From the NCBI RefSeq assembly GCF_002077175.1, contig NZ_CP014943.1, forward strand, positions 1,674,001 to 1,738,000: DNA of 64,000 nucleotides, written 5' to 3'. The stretch comes from Colwellia sp. PAMC 21821. Its GTDB lineage: Bacteria; Pseudomonadota; Gammaproteobacteria; Enterobacterales; Alteromonadaceae. Under the pieces are notes generated by a model that had not been told where the DNA came from, did no database searches, and saw nothing but the letters and a program-made list of their open reading frames with translations. Of this stretch, positions 32,706 through 41,648 are shown in pieces. How positions within the stretch are numbered: the first letter of the stretch is position 1; each line of letters opens with the position of its first letter. The translations under genes and the position numbers were made by a program.

Positions 32706-32736
32706 AAAAAGGCCGGTGACGTTTAAATCACCAGCC
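32706..32736 (-). terminator. rplL-rpoB attenuator
   Basis: On the minus strand GGCTGGTGA and TCACCGGCC pair with one mismatch around TTTAAACG and are followed by TTTTTGCGC. It sits in the rplL-rpoB spacer, where E. coli has a partial terminator that lowers rpoBC relative to ribosomal proteins. Confidence 0.8.
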
Positions 32737-32773
32737 ATTGCCTTTTCAGGCAAATAATCTGTTTAAAAACAGA

Positions 32774-33136
32774 TTATTTGATCTCAACAGAAGCACCTGC
32801 TTCTTCAAGAGTTTTCTTAAGCTCTTCAGCTTCAGCTTTGTCAACGCCTTCTTTAATCGCTTTAGGAGCTGATTCAACTAAATCTTTAGCTTCTTTCAAG
32901 CCAAGACCTGTAGCGCCACGAACTGCTTTGATTACAGCAACTTTCTTCTCGCCGAAGCTAGTCATTACTACGTCAAATTCAGTTTTCTCTTCAGCAGCTT
33001 CAGCTGGGCCAGCAGCAGCAACAGCAGTTGCAGCAGATACGCCAAACTTCTCTTCCATTGCTTCGATTAGTGCAACAACGTCCATTACTGACATTTCAGC
33101 AACTGCGTTTAGGATATCGTCTTTAGAAATAGACAT
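32774..33136 (-). CDS. rplL: 50S ribosomal protein L7/L12
   Basis: The 120-residue acidic stalk protein has an N-terminal dimerisation domain, an Ala/Glu-rich hinge (about 35-52, [15 protein letters not shown]) and the C-terminal factor-binding domain with [18 protein letters not shown]. Several dimers attach to L10 and recruit EF-Tu and EF-G. It follows rplJ by 114 bp. A 12-bp hairpin overlaps the stop codon, before the rpoB attenuator. Confidence 0.98.
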   Translation of the reverse strand: MSISKDDILNAVAEMSVMDVVALIEAMEEKFGVSAATAVAAAGPAEAAEEKTEFDVVMTSFGEKKVAVIKAVRGATGLGLKEAKDLVESAPKAIKEGVDKAEAEELKKTLEEAGASVEIK

Positions 33137-33250
33137 TTTAAATTTCCTGTTTTTTAATAAACAGCCTTTGGCTGTTTGAAATAACTATAAATACAAAAAG
33201 TGCGAATTGTGCTCTGCATATGTTTAAGTAATAGCAGAGGAAAACAATTA

Positions 33251-33745
33251 TTAAGCAGCTTCTTGCTCTTTCTGATCGCGTACTGCAGCAATTGTGCGGA
33301 CAAGTTTGCCTGCAGATGCTTCTTTCATAGCGCTCATTAAACGTGCAATTGCTTCGTCGTAAGTAGGTAGCTTAGCTAACATGTTTACGTCTACTGCGTT
33401 ACCTTCAAATGCTGCTGCTTTTAATTCAAATTTTTCGTTAGTTTTAGCGAAATCTGTGAATAAACGTGCTGCTGCACCTGGATGCTCGTTTGAAAATGCA
33501 ATTAATGATGGACCAACTAATGTGTCAGAAACACATTCAAAGTCAGTACCTTGTAATGCACGACGTGCTAACGTGTTACGGATAACTTTCATCCATACGC
33601 CGTTTTCACGTGCTTGCTTACGTAATACAGTAATTGCTTCAACTGAAACACCGCGTGAATCCGCGACTACAGCTGATTGAGCGCCATTGGCAGCTTCTTG
33701 AACTTCAGCAACAATTGCTTTTTTGTCATCAAGATTGATAGCCAT
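33251..33745 (-). CDS. rplJ: 50S ribosomal protein L10
   Basis: The 164-residue protein has the L10 N-terminal rRNA-binding domain ([20 protein letters not shown]) and a C-terminal helix for L7/L12 dimers. In E. coli the L10-L12 complex binds its own leader and represses translation; the leader upstream here looks suited to that. AGGAG precedes the ATG at good spacing. It has its own promoter after rplA. Confidence 0.98.
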   Translation of the reverse strand: MAINLDDKKAIVAEVQEAANGAQSAVVADSRGVSVEAITVLRKQARENGVWMKVIRNTLARRALQGTDFECVSDTLVGPSLIAFSNEHPGAAARLFTDFAKTNEKFELKAAAFEGNAVDVNMLAKLPTYDEAIARLMSAMKEASAGKLVRTIAAVRDQKEQEAA

Positions 33746-33988
33746 TGGCTTTACTCCTGGTTCACCGGCAAAATATAACCGGTATTTACTATCCCTAAGC
33801 CAATTAATATTCGCTTAGGCCGTTACGGCGAGGACCAGAATTAGGAAATACTGGGTAATCACCATCTACGTAGGAAATATTAAGCTTTCAACGAAGAATC
33901 GTATCAGCTCCTACGGTCTTTGACGGGGTTGTCTATAGCAAATAAATGCTAATAGTTAGACAACACCTACCAAAATTTAAGGGGCGAA
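33746..33988 (-). promoter_or_regulatory. L10 leader (translational autoregulation of rplJL)
   Basis: About 240 nt of untranslated leader contains GACCGTAGGAGC and, further on, TTTCCTACGTAGATGGTG, blocks I recognise as resembling the L10-binding leader of gammaproteobacteria. The kinked-stem structure was not folded computationally. Confidence 0.7.
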
Positions 33989-34017
33989 ATTATAGTCTAC
34001 AATTTCGCCCTTGTAAA
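33989..34017 (-). promoter_or_regulatory. rplJ promoter embedded in an inverted repeat
   Basis: TTTACA, 17-bp spacer, TATAAT on the minus strand. The same DNA forms the inverted repeat GGGCGAAATT/AATTTCGCCC, and a tight hairpin GTGTCGA-AAA-TCGACAC lies just upstream, directly after rplA. Confidence 0.75.
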
Positions 34018-34045
34018 GTGTCGATTTTCGACACCCTACAGAAAA

Positions 34046-34741
34046 CTATACTGTCAAGCTAGCTTGGTTAACGGCAACGCCGGCACCCATAGTAGTTGAA
34101 ACAGAAATTTTCTTAATGTACTGGCCTTTAGCATTAGCTGGTTTTGCTTTTTTAAGCGCTTCCAATAATGACTCAAGGTTTTCCTGCAATTTAGCATCGT
34201 CGAAATCAGCCTTACCAATAGTAGTATGGATGATACCGTTTTTGTCATTGCGGTAGCGAATTTGACCCGCTTTAGCGTTATTTACAGCAGTAACAACGTC
34301 AGGTGTAACTGTACCAACTTTCGGGTTAGGCATTAGACCACGTGGACCTAAAATCTGACCTAGTTGACCAACAACACGCATAGCGTCTGGTGTAGCGATT
34401 ACAACGTCAAAATCCATTTTACCGGCTTTAACTTGCTCTGCTAAGTCTTCCATACCTACGATGTCTGCACCGGCTTCTTTCGCTTTATCAGCGTTAGCGC
34501 CTTGTGTAAATACAGCAACACGTACATCACGACCAGTACCGTTTGGTAACACAGTAGCGCCACGAACGTTTTGATCAGATTTACGAGCATCTATGCCAAG
34601 GTTTACTGCAACATCTACGCTTTCGCGGAATTTAGCAGTAGCTAGCTCTTTAAGTAAAGCGATAGCTTCAGCGATGTCATATTCTTTTAATACGTCTACT
34701 TTTTCACGGATAAGACGAGTGCGTTTTGATAATTTAGTCAT
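34046..34741 (-). CDS. rplA: 50S ribosomal protein L1
   Basis: The 231-residue protein has two-domain L1 structure: N-terminal [20 protein letters not shown], the central [26 protein letters not shown], and the C-terminal [13 protein letters not shown]. It binds 23S rRNA at the L1 stalk and assists E-site tRNA release; in E. coli it represses its own rplKA mRNA. It begins three bases after the rplK stop, so translation is coupled. Confidence 0.98.
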   Translation of the reverse strand: MTKLSKRTRLIREKVDVLKEYDIAEAIALLKELATAKFRESVDVAVNLGIDARKSDQNVRGATVLPNGTGRDVRVAVFTQGANADKAKEAGADIVGMEDLAEQVKAGKMDFDVVIATPDAMRVVGQLGQILGPRGLMPNPKVGTVTPDVVTAVNNAKAGQIRYRNDKNGIIHTTIGKADFDDAKLQENLESLLEALKKAKPANAKGQYIKKISVSTTMGAGVAVNQASLTV

Positions 34742-34744
34742 TGA

Positions 34745-35173
34745 TTAGTCCTCTACCACTAAACCCATTGAACGAGCAGAACCCGCAATGGTACGCACTG
34801 CAGCTTCCATAGAACCAGCAGTAAGATCAGCTTCTTTAGTCTTAACAATTTCTTCAAGTTGTGCTGTAGTAACAGTACCAACTTTATCAGTGTTAGGACG
34901 ACCAGAACCACTCTTAACACCAGCAGCTTTAAGAAGTAAGTAAGCAGCAGGTGGAGTTTTGGTTTCAAACGTGAAAGAACGATCAGCATATACAGTAATA
35001 ACTACTGGAACTGGAGCGCCTTTTTCCAAAGAATCTGTTTTTGCGTTAAACGCTTTACAGAATTCCATGATGTTCACACCGTGTTGACCTAGTGCAGGAC
35101 CAACTGGTGGTGACGGATTTGCTGCACCAGCAGCAACTTGTAGCTTGATTAAAGCTGTGACTTTTTTAGCCAT
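34745..35173 (-). CDS. rplK: 50S ribosomal protein L11
   Basis: Start chosen at [13 protein letters not shown], giving the usual 142 residues; the frame is open for 13 more codons upstream but those are not conserved. [16 protein letters not shown] and the C-terminal rRNA-binding [18 protein letters not shown] are clear. L11 binds the GTPase-associated region of 23S rRNA and is required for RelA activation. First gene of rplKAJL-rpoBC. Confidence 0.98.
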   Translation of the reverse strand: MAKKVTALIKLQVAAGAANPSPPVGPALGQHGVNIMEFCKAFNAKTDSLEKGAPVPVVITVYADRSFTFETKTPPAAYLLLKAAGVKSGSGRPNTDKVGTVTTAQLEEIVKTKEADLTAGSMEAAVRTIAGSARSMGLVVED

Positions 35174-35274
35174 GGTTTTAATACCTTTAGTATGGGTTCT
35201 AACGCTGATCATTAAAATCAGCTCCCCGTTAACAAAAAATCGATTTTCTCTTCATCAGATAAAATCGGCAGCGG

Positions 35275-35304
35275 ATTATATATTATTCAAAGGTCGTTGT
35301 GCAA
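35275..35304 (-). promoter_or_regulatory. rplK operon promoter
   Basis: TTGCAC, 18-bp spacer, perfect TATAAT, then CCGCTGCCG, a GC-rich discriminator, on the minus strand. It lies about 100 bp upstream of rplK. Confidence 0.85.
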
Positions 35305-35411
35305 GATTAGATTTATATTTGTATAAAAAAACATCGCGAAGCGTTAGTACTGCACCTAAATAAGGAAAATTTCTGGGCTTTATGTAAAATTAAAAGTCAC
35401 TTAATAAAATT

Positions 35412-35710
35412 ATTTACAGGGAGAAAGGAAGGAGGACTAAATAAGAAGTGAAAAATAAAATCTATACAAAGCTCAAATCTTTCCTCATTCTTTCCTTCCT
35501 GTTAATTATTAATCAGAGTCTAGAGATGGACAAATGTCATTCTAAAAATTGCACATAACTCGTGCGCTTTTCATTGATTTCACATTCACATAAAAAAACT
35601 ATTCACAGGGAGAAATGAAGGAGGACTAAATGAGAAGTGAAAAGCAAAATCTATAACCGATAAGAGCCTTAAATCTTTCCTCATGCTTTCCTCCCTGTAA
35701 AATATTAATC
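35412..35710. repeat. two tandem purine-rich hairpin units between nusG and rplK
   Basis: Two related units (about 35414-35511 and 35602-35710) start at ACAGGGAGAAA, continue through GGAGGACTAAAT-AGAAGTGAAAA and end in TTTCCT-CCTGT followed by TATTAATCA. In unit 2, ACAGGGAG (35605-35612) and CTCCCTGT (35691-35698) are exact inverted repeats, so each unit can form a long imperfect hairpin. Strand composition is strongly skewed: purine-rich left arm, pyrimidine-rich right arm. No plausible gene. Confidence 0.7.
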
Positions 35711-35756
35711 AAAGTATCTACAGAGAACAAAGAACAAATATAGGAAGTACTAGACA

Positions 35757-35784
35757 TAAAAAAGCCAGAGTAAAAACTCTGGCT
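35757..35784 (-). terminator. secE-nusG terminator
   Basis: AGCCAGAG and CTCTGGCT pair around a 6-nt loop, with TTTTTTATG following on the minus strand. It lies 27 bp after nusG and separates it from the rplK operon. Confidence 0.88.
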
Positions 35785-35810
35785 CTTTAGGATTTAGTAA
35801 GTACTTGATA

Positions 35811-36389
35811 CTAGCCTTTTTCGACTTGACCAAATTCCAAATCAACAGGTGTTGAACGACCAAAAATAAGCACCGATACTTTAATACGGTTTTTCTCGTA
35901 GTCCAGCTCTTCAACAACACCGTTAAAGTCAGCAAATGGACCGTCAATAACACGTACCACTTCGCCTGGCTCAAATAATGTTTTAGGTTTAGGCTTATCT
36001 GTATCTTCTAGACGCTGTAAAATTCTATCAGCTTCTTTTTGTGTAATAGCAGCCGGTCTTTCTTTAGTACCACCAATAAAGCCTAATACTCGTGGCACAC
36101 TTTTAACTAAATGCCACGACTCATCGTCTAATTCCATATGAACTAATACATAGCCTGGGAAAAATTTACGAGCGCTTTTGCGCTTTTGCCCAGCACGCAT
36201 TTCAATAACTTCTTCAGTTGGCACTAAAATTTCGCCAAACTTTTCTTCTAAGCCATGAATGCCAATATGCTCTAGTAATGTTTTTTGTACACGACCTTCG
36301 TAACCAGAGAACGCTTGTACTACATACCAACGTAATTTAGGATTATTGTTTTTTTCAGGCGTATCTGTAATTGTAATTTCTTCAGTCAT
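35811..36389 (-). CDS. nusG: transcription elongation/antitermination factor NusG
   Basis: The 192-residue protein has the NGN domain ([30 protein letters not shown]) and a C-terminal KOW domain ([21 protein letters not shown]). It binds RNA polymerase beta' and links transcription to Rho and ribosomes. The first 20 residues (rich in Thr, Glu and Asn) are an N-terminal extension of roughly ten residues relative to E. coli. It starts nine bases after secE. Confidence 0.98.
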   Translation of the reverse strand: MTEEITITDTPEKNNNPKLRWYVVQAFSGYEGRVQKTLLEHIGIHGLEEKFGEILVPTEEVIEMRAGQKRKSARKFFPGYVLVHMELDDESWHLVKSVPRVLGFIGGTKERPAAITQKEADRILQRLEDTDKPKPKTLFEPGEVVRVIDGPFADFNGVVEELDYEKNRIKVSVLIFGRSTPVDLEFGQVEKG

Positions 36390-36398
36390 GACGGTACC

Positions 36399-36782
36399 TT
36401 AACCTACTTTTAATCCAGTAATTAATCCAACTACCCAGAAAAGAACTGAATCTAAACCCCAAAGCAATAAAGACATAATTAATGTTGCCACTAATACTAT
36501 ACCCGTTGTTTGCACTGCTTCTTGACGTGTTGGCCAAACCACTTTACGTACTTCTGTACGAGATTCTTTAGCGAATGCTACAGCAGTACGACCTTTAACT
36601 GTTTGCATAGCAACAAGACCTGCAATAACAATAGCAGCAACTACAGCTAAAGCGCGAACAAGAATTGACTGTTCAGCAAAAATGTAATTACCGACAACTG
36701 CGCCAGCTAAAAGTAAAACAATTACGCCCCACTTTAAAAAATCAAATGAACCACTTGGTTCAGTTTCAGTACTTGCATTCAT
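36399..36782 (-). CDS. secE: preprotein translocase subunit SecE
   Basis: The 127-residue protein has three hydrophobic segments (about 17-35, 43-61, 94-122) and the conserved cytoplasmic helix with FAKESRTEVRKVVWPTRQEA, matching the E. coli type with two extra N-terminal membrane helices. It holds the SecYEG channel together in the inner membrane. Co-transcribed with nusG and located directly after tRNA-Trp. Confidence 0.97.
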   Translation of the reverse strand: MNASTETEPSGSFDFLKWGVIVLLLAGAVVGNYIFAEQSILVRALAVVAAIVIAGLVAMQTVKGRTAVAFAKESRTEVRKVVWPTRQEAVQTTGIVLVATLIMSLLLWGLDSVLFWVVGLITGLKVG

Positions 36783-36890
36783 ATCTACTACCTGTAATTA
36801 CGTGTCTAAGCTAAGACAAAGCACCTCGATAAAATCGAGGTTAAAATCTAAAGCCCCTATTATTTAACTAATAAGCACTTTACTAAAAAA

Positions 36891-36967
36891 TGGCAGGGGT
36901 AGAGAGATTCGAACTCCCAACCGTCGGTTTTGGAGACCGCTGTTCTACCAATTGGAACTATACCCCT
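36891..36967 (-). tRNA. tRNA-Trp (CCA)
   Basis: On the minus strand acceptor AGGGGTA pairs with TACCCCT, discriminator G, CCA encoded, anticodon CCA within GGTCTCCAAAACC, T-loop GTTCGAAT. A small hairpin (CCTCGAT/ATCGAGG, 36824-36840) lies between it and secE. In E. coli trpT is not between tufB and secE, so this placement is a lineage feature. Confidence 0.97.
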
Positions 36968-37213
36968 TCAATTTGTACTTACACTTACCGAGTGATTCTT
37001 AGTTGTTTGGGAATTAAGAGTGACTCTAGAAGTGAGGCGCTATTATACTTAGTCAATCATTTTACTCAAGGGAAATTTACAAGATAATCTTTAGTGGTCA
37101 TAGGGCATGAACTCTATGCTGATAAAATTTTAGCTAATGACACTAAAAAATAACAATATTCACAGCCCATTATATGTTTAAGCACATTAGCAGACAAACA
37201 TAAAAATTTAGTT

Positions 37214-38929
37214 TTATTTTCCAGCTGTCACTAAAATACCGACAGTAATAATCCGCTCCTCTACCATTTCTCGAACATATAATTTAACATTATTAAGTTC
37301 CGCAACGGCATTAATAGCGGGTGCAATAATAAGATGAGATTTTATCACCTGTTCAAGAGTCTCTTCTGCACCACCTGTAATATCAATATTATAAGAATGT
37401 GCTATATCGATGATATGGGTATTACCTTTAACCATTAACTCTTGCGCAGGTAACTCATTTTTTTCACCATCTACTTCCCCTGAAAAAACACAGTCGACAA
37501 ATGCTCTAGTAATAGGTTTAAGCACGATAAACAACTGATCTTCCGCCTGTAAAAGAGTCGAACCACGCGGTGCGATAATGTTATTATCACGGGAAATCAT
37601 CGCCATAACTGCACTCTCAGGTAATGCCAACTGAGATATACGATAACCAACGGCCCGCGATGTGCTGCCTAAAGTATATTCAACAATATCGGCATCGACA
37701 TCGCCCAGCGCGGTTATTTCTAATGTCGCTGCTGGCGTCACTGGTGGAGGTAAGGTTAACTTTAACTTTCTTGCCATCCAAGCCAAGCTAGAACCTTGTA
37801 AAGTCGCCGAAATTAATACCACAAAAAACACGACATTGAAAATAAGTGCCGCACCCGGCAAACCGAATATAAGCGGAAAGATGGCCAGAATAATGGGCAC
37901 AGATCCTCGTAACCCTACCCAAGAGACCAAGGTAATTTCACGGAGGTTAAAACCAAATATCGCTAAAATTGGTACAACAGCAAGTGGTCTGGCGATGAAG
38001 ATCAAAACAAAGGCAATGATTAGTCCCTCAAGCCAAACATCAAGTAAAGATGTGGGCGTGATCAATAAGCCCAACACAACGAACATGGTTATTTGGCTTA
38101 ACCACGCTAAGCCATCGTGGAATAAAAAAGTACTTCGTTGAAAAACAAATCTGCTGTTGCCAATAACGACGCCTGTAATAAAAACAGCTAAAAAACCACT
38201 ACCGCCTATATTTGCAGTAATACCAAAAGAGAGTAAGCCACAAGCTGCTACTAATACTGGATATAGCCCTGCCGCCACTAACTGAATTCGATTGATAAGT
38301 CGTAATGATAGCCAGCCTACGGCTAAACCAACAACTGCGCCTAAGCCCATTTGTGATAAAAACATCACCAACAAACCTGAGCCAGGCTTCATCTCGTTAA
38401 CTAAAACTTCTAACAAACCTACCGTTAGAAATATTGCCATAGGATCGTTTGAAGCACTCTCTATTTCTAGGGTAGCTTTTAATTTTCCATTTAAATGAAT
38501 GCCGGCATTACGCAATAAGGAGAAAACGGCAGCAGCATCCGTCGACCCAACAATGGCACCTAAGAGCATGCCTTGTAGCAAAGGGATTTCTAAAATATAT
38601 GCTGCAGCGTAACCTGTTACTGCACCAGTAATAAGTACCCCTAAGGTAGCGAGGGCTGATGCAGGCTTCCAGACTAATTTAATTGCTTTTAAGGGGGTTT
38701 GTAGGCCGCCGTCAAATAAAATCAAGGCTAATGCGAGTGTTCCCAAAGAGTGTGCTGCTTTAGCATTATCGAAAAGAATACCGCCAGGACCATCTTCGCC
38801 CGCCAACATCCCGACGATTAAAAATAGCACGAGCACAGGTAAGCCTAAACGGGCTGATAATTTACTCGAAATGATACCCAGTAAAATAAGCACTGCGGCC
38901 AACAATATTACTTGATCAATAAAAAACAT
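37214..38929 (-). CDS. nhaP2: K+/H+ antiporter, NhaP2 (CvrA) type
   Basis: The 571-residue protein has about 12 hydrophobic segments in residues 1-385 with the CPA1 features LFDGGLQTP and GAIVGSTDAAAVFSLLR (the acidic transport site). A cytoplasmic TrkA-C/RCK-type domain follows (about 400-485, GYRISQLALPESAVMAMISRDN), then a C-terminal domain of about 80 residues as in NhaP2. It should exchange cytoplasmic K+ for protons at the inner membrane. It is separated from tufB by a long repeat-rich gap and from tRNA-Trp by about 250 bp, so it appears to be an insertion into the otherwise ancestral tufB-secE order. Confidence 0.92.
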   Translation of the reverse strand: MFFIDQVILLAAVLILLGIISSKLSARLGLPVLVLFLIVGMLAGEDGPGGILFDNAKAAHSLGTLALALILFDGGLQTPLKAIKLVWKPASALATLGVLITGAVTGYAAAYILEIPLLQGMLLGAIVGSTDAAAVFSLLRNAGIHLNGKLKATLEIESASNDPMAIFLTVGLLEVLVNEMKPGSGLLVMFLSQMGLGAVVGLAVGWLSLRLINRIQLVAAGLYPVLVAACGLLSFGITANIGGSGFLAVFITGVVIGNSRFVFQRSTFLFHDGLAWLSQITMFVVLGLLITPTSLLDVWLEGLIIAFVLIFIARPLAVVPILAIFGFNLREITLVSWVGLRGSVPIILAIFPLIFGLPGAALIFNVVFFVVLISATLQGSSLAWMARKLKLTLPPPVTPAATLEITALGDVDADIVEYTLGSTSRAVGYRISQLALPESAVMAMISRDNNIIAPRGSTLLQAEDQLFIVLKPITRAFVDCVFSGEVDGEKNELPAQELMVKGNTHIIDIAHSYNIDITGGAEETLEQVIKSHLIIAPAINAVAELNNVKLYVREMVEERIITVGILVTAGK

Positions 38930-39192
38930 ATATCACTCCATTGAGAATGCAGAGGGGAAGCCAGCATGATAACGAGATAGTCCTTTATGTTATCTAAGTA
39001 TCAAAATACTTTAATTGAGTAAAGTAATAAATATGGATTAGCATTTGACTATGGTAATAATTAAATATGAGTAACTGACTATCTGTTTTTGAAGATCAAA
39101 GTAGATACTATCACTCTATTTTATCAAACTATGATACTTAATAATGTTTCATTTTGTTTGTTTAATATCAAATTTTTATATATTAAACGTTA

Positions 39193-39448
39193 TACCAATT
39201 GAAATAAATAATCGATCATTTTAAGGCGGTTTGAATCGTCAATAACTGCGTTGTTTTCAATCACACACGCCCGCTATTACTCGACAATTGCTCCTGCATT
39301 GTTCTACTTACGGGCATCCATGCCCTAATCAATCAAACGCCTTGCCTGCAGGGATGCAGGTACTTATGTTTAGTCTGGAACAATAAACATGTATTCTTGA
39401 ACAATTTATCCTCGCTTAAAATTGGTCAATAACTTATTACATTTGGTA
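39193..39448. repeat. 256-bp MITE-like repeat, copy B (uninterrupted)
   Basis: Same length and near-identical to the split copy near gltD, with TACCAATTG and TTTGGTA ends. It contains the junction GCAGGGATGCAGGTAC (IS target core AT at 39355-39356) and so serves as the empty-site reference for the IS. Together with the following tuf-tail array it fills most of the 930-bp gap between nhaP2 and tufB. Confidence 0.87.
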
Positions 39449-39586
39449 TTAGTCTAGAAGGTGCGCCATGCTGTCGACGCCGTAAAATTTGATGCTGATT
39501 ATCTTTTAGAAAATACCATCAGTATTTTTAATACGATCAGGCAGAAAACTGTTAGACAGTCGTCTAAAAAATACGCATCACCTTTT

Positions 39587-39857
39587 TTAAGGGTGTTTCT
39601 ACTATTTTCTATCAGCGATACATTCATTAATGTAAGAGCATATACAACACCAGCATCTACCCCGCCACACTAATCGCTTAAAAACAAAAAAGACGCCGAA
39701 GCGTCTTTTTTAAGGTTTGGTGTCTAAAAATTATTAAGCAATACTTCTCTAAGGTAAGAGCAGATACAACACCAGCACCCGAGCCAAGTTTATTAATCTC
39801 TTAATAACAAAAAAGACGCCGAAGCGTCTTTTTTAAGGGTGTTTCTAATATCTGCTA
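39587..39857 (-). repeat. tandem degenerate tuf 3' tails with terminators (tufB side)
   Basis: From about 39687 leftwards into the gene, this side is essentially identical to the tufA flank, including the divergent tail unit and terminators at 39686-39711 and 39809-39834. Further out (39587-39685) is a more decayed tail unit, different from the corresponding tufA-side unit. The homology block shared by the two loci is therefore about 1.35 kb. Confidence 0.78.
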
Positions 39858-41042
39858 TTAAGCGATGATTTTAGATACAACACCAGCACCAACAGTACGA
39901 CCACCTTCACGGATAGCGAAGCGTAAACCTTCGTCCATCGCTACTGGGTTGATAAGCTCTACAACAAACTTTAAGTTGTCGCCTGGCATTACCATTTCAA
40001 CACCTTCAGGAAGCTCTACAGCACCTGTGATATCTGTTGTACGGAAGTAAAACTGTGGACGGTATCCTTTGAAGAATGGCGTATGACGACCACCTTCATC
40101 TTTACTTAACACGTATACTTCAGATTCGAATTTAGTGTGAGGTAAAATTGAACCAGGTTGACATAAAACTTGACCACGTTCTACGTCTTCACGCTTAAGA
40201 CCACGTAAAAGAACACCACAGTTCTCGCCAGCACGACCTTCGTCAAGAAGCTTACGGAACATTTCAACACCTGTACAAGTCGATGTTTGTGTATCACGGA
40301 TACCAACAACTTCTACTGAATCGCCAACTTTAACGATACCACGTTCAACACGACCTGTTACAACCGTTCCACGACCTGAAATTGAGAATACATCTTCGAT
40401 AGGCATGATGAATGCACCGTCGATTGCACGCTCTGGCTCTGGAATGTATGTATCTAATTGGTCAGCAAGTTCAATGATTTTAGCTTCCCATTTCTCGTCG
40501 CCTTGAAGAGCGCCAAGTGCTGAACCTTGAATTACCGGTAAATCATCACCTGGGAAGTCATATTCAGAAAGAAGTTCACGAACTTCCATTTCTACTAATT
40601 CAAGTAATTCGTCGTCATCTACAACATCACATTTGTTCATGAATACGATGATGTAAGGAACGCCAACTTGACGTGATAACAAGATGTGCTCACGTGTTTG
40701 TGGCATAGGACCATCTGTAGCAGCAACTACTAAGATAGCACCATCCATTTGTGCAGCACCCGTGATCATGTTTTTGATGTAATCAGCATGGCCAGGACAA
40801 TCTACGTGGGCGTAGTGACGAACTTCTGTATCGTACTCGATGTGAGAAGTATTAATAGTAATACCACGCTCACGCTCTTCAGGAGCATTATCGATTTGTG
40901 CGAAGTCTTTAACTTCACCACCGTGTACTTTAGTTAATACCGCAGAGATAGCGGCTGTTAGTGTTGTTTTACCGTGATCGACGTGACCAATAGTACCAAC
41001 GTTAACGTGCGGTTTATTACGTTCAAATTTTGCTTTAGCCAT
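39858..41042 (-). CDS. tufB: elongation factor Tu, copy B (after the tRNA cluster)
   Basis: 394 residues, identical to the other copy except EV instead of AA in the DT--RHYAHVD segment; EV-type residues are the common form there. Its 5' flank is unlike that of tufA and consists of four tRNA genes on the same strand, the conserved thrU-tyrU-glyT-thrT-tufB arrangement. The 3' flank is shared with tufA. Transcribed from the tRNA operon promoter. Confidence 0.98.
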   Translation of the reverse strand: MAKAKFERNKPHVNVGTIGHVDHGKTTLTAAISAVLTKVHGGEVKDFAQIDNAPEERERGITINTSHIEYDTEVRHYAHVDCPGHADYIKNMITGAAQMDGAILVVAATDGPMPQTREHILLSRQVGVPYIIVFMNKCDVVDDDELLELVEMEVRELLSEYDFPGDDLPVIQGSALGALQGDEKWEAKIIELADQLDTYIPEPERAIDGAFIMPIEDVFSISGRGTVVTGRVERGIVKVGDSVEVVGIRDTQTSTCTGVEMFRKLLDEGRAGENCGVLLRGLKREDVERGQVLCQPGSILPHTKFESEVYVLSKDEGGRHTPFFKGYRPQFYFRTTDITGAVELPEGVEMVMPGDNLKFVVELINPVAMDEGLRFAIREGGRTVGAGVVSKIIA

Positions 41043-41124
41043 CTTAAAATACCTCTGGGTACATTAAATAAATTAATTTATTGTGTAAAACATTGATTAA
41101 TCTATAGAAGGTCTAAAGAAGAAG

Positions 41125-41200
41125 TGGTGCTGATAGGCAGATTCGAACTGCCGACCTCACCCTTACCAAGGGTGCGCTCTACCAACTGAGCCATATCAGC
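41125..41200 (-). tRNA. tRNA-Thr (GGT)
   Basis: Acceptor GCTGATA pairs with TATCAGC, anticodon GGT in CCTTGGTAAGG, CCA encoded. Last tRNA before tufB, equivalent to E. coli thrT. Confidence 0.97.
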
Positions 41201-41216
41201 ATTTCTCTATAAAGAC

Positions 41217-41291
<75 letters not shown>

Positions 41292-41318
41292 TAATCTATC
41301 AGATTATCTCTGTTAAAA

Positions 41319-41403
41319 TGGTGGAGGGAGGTGGATTCGAACCACCGAAGGCTGAGCCGTCAGATTTACAGTCTGATCCCTTTGGCCACTCGGGAACCCC
41401 TCC
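41319..41403 (-). tRNA. tRNA-Tyr (GTA)
   Basis: 85-nt tRNA with a long variable arm, acceptor GGAGGGG/TCCCTCC, anticodon GTA in GACTGTAAATC, CCA encoded. Equivalent to tyrU. Confidence 0.97.
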
Positions 41404-41438
41404 AAATTTTATTTTTCACATTACAAGTAATGTATTAA

Positions 41439-41514
<76 letters not shown>

Positions 41515-41533
41515 ACTACATTAAGTGATGCGA

Positions 41534-41562
41534 ATTCTAGAGTAATGTTTTCTAGCTTGCAA
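41534..41562 (-). promoter_or_regulatory. promoter of the tRNA-tufB operon
   Basis: TTGCAA, 17-bp spacer, TAGAAT on the minus strand, about 20 bp before the first tRNA. Confidence 0.8.
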
Positions 41563-41571
41563 CAGCAAAAT

Positions 41572-41595
41572 GCAAAAAAAAGCATGTTTTTATGC
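41572..41595 (-). terminator. likely coaX terminator
   Basis: GCAT and ATGC, extended by A/T pairs, enclose AAAAAC and are followed by nine Ts on the minus strand. The stem is short, so confidence is moderate. Confidence 0.55.
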
Positions 41596-41648
41596 GTTTG
41601 ATGGTTTTTTAAACACAATCGTAATTATTTTGCTGTGCGCACTCGTGC

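Noticed and set aside
35442..35560. GGAGG followed by short frames inside the nusG-rplK hairpin units
   Set aside because: The two units do not keep the same frame (one has ATG, the other ATA) and the peptides would be 8 and about 35 residues with no conservation; the purine-rich arm makes Shine-Dalgarno look-alikes by chance.
39461..39673. 70-codon frame between the MITE and tufB
   Set aside because: It runs through the decayed tuf-tail region on the opposite strand and lacks a start signal; at most it holds a short remnant, reported separately as a low-interest item.
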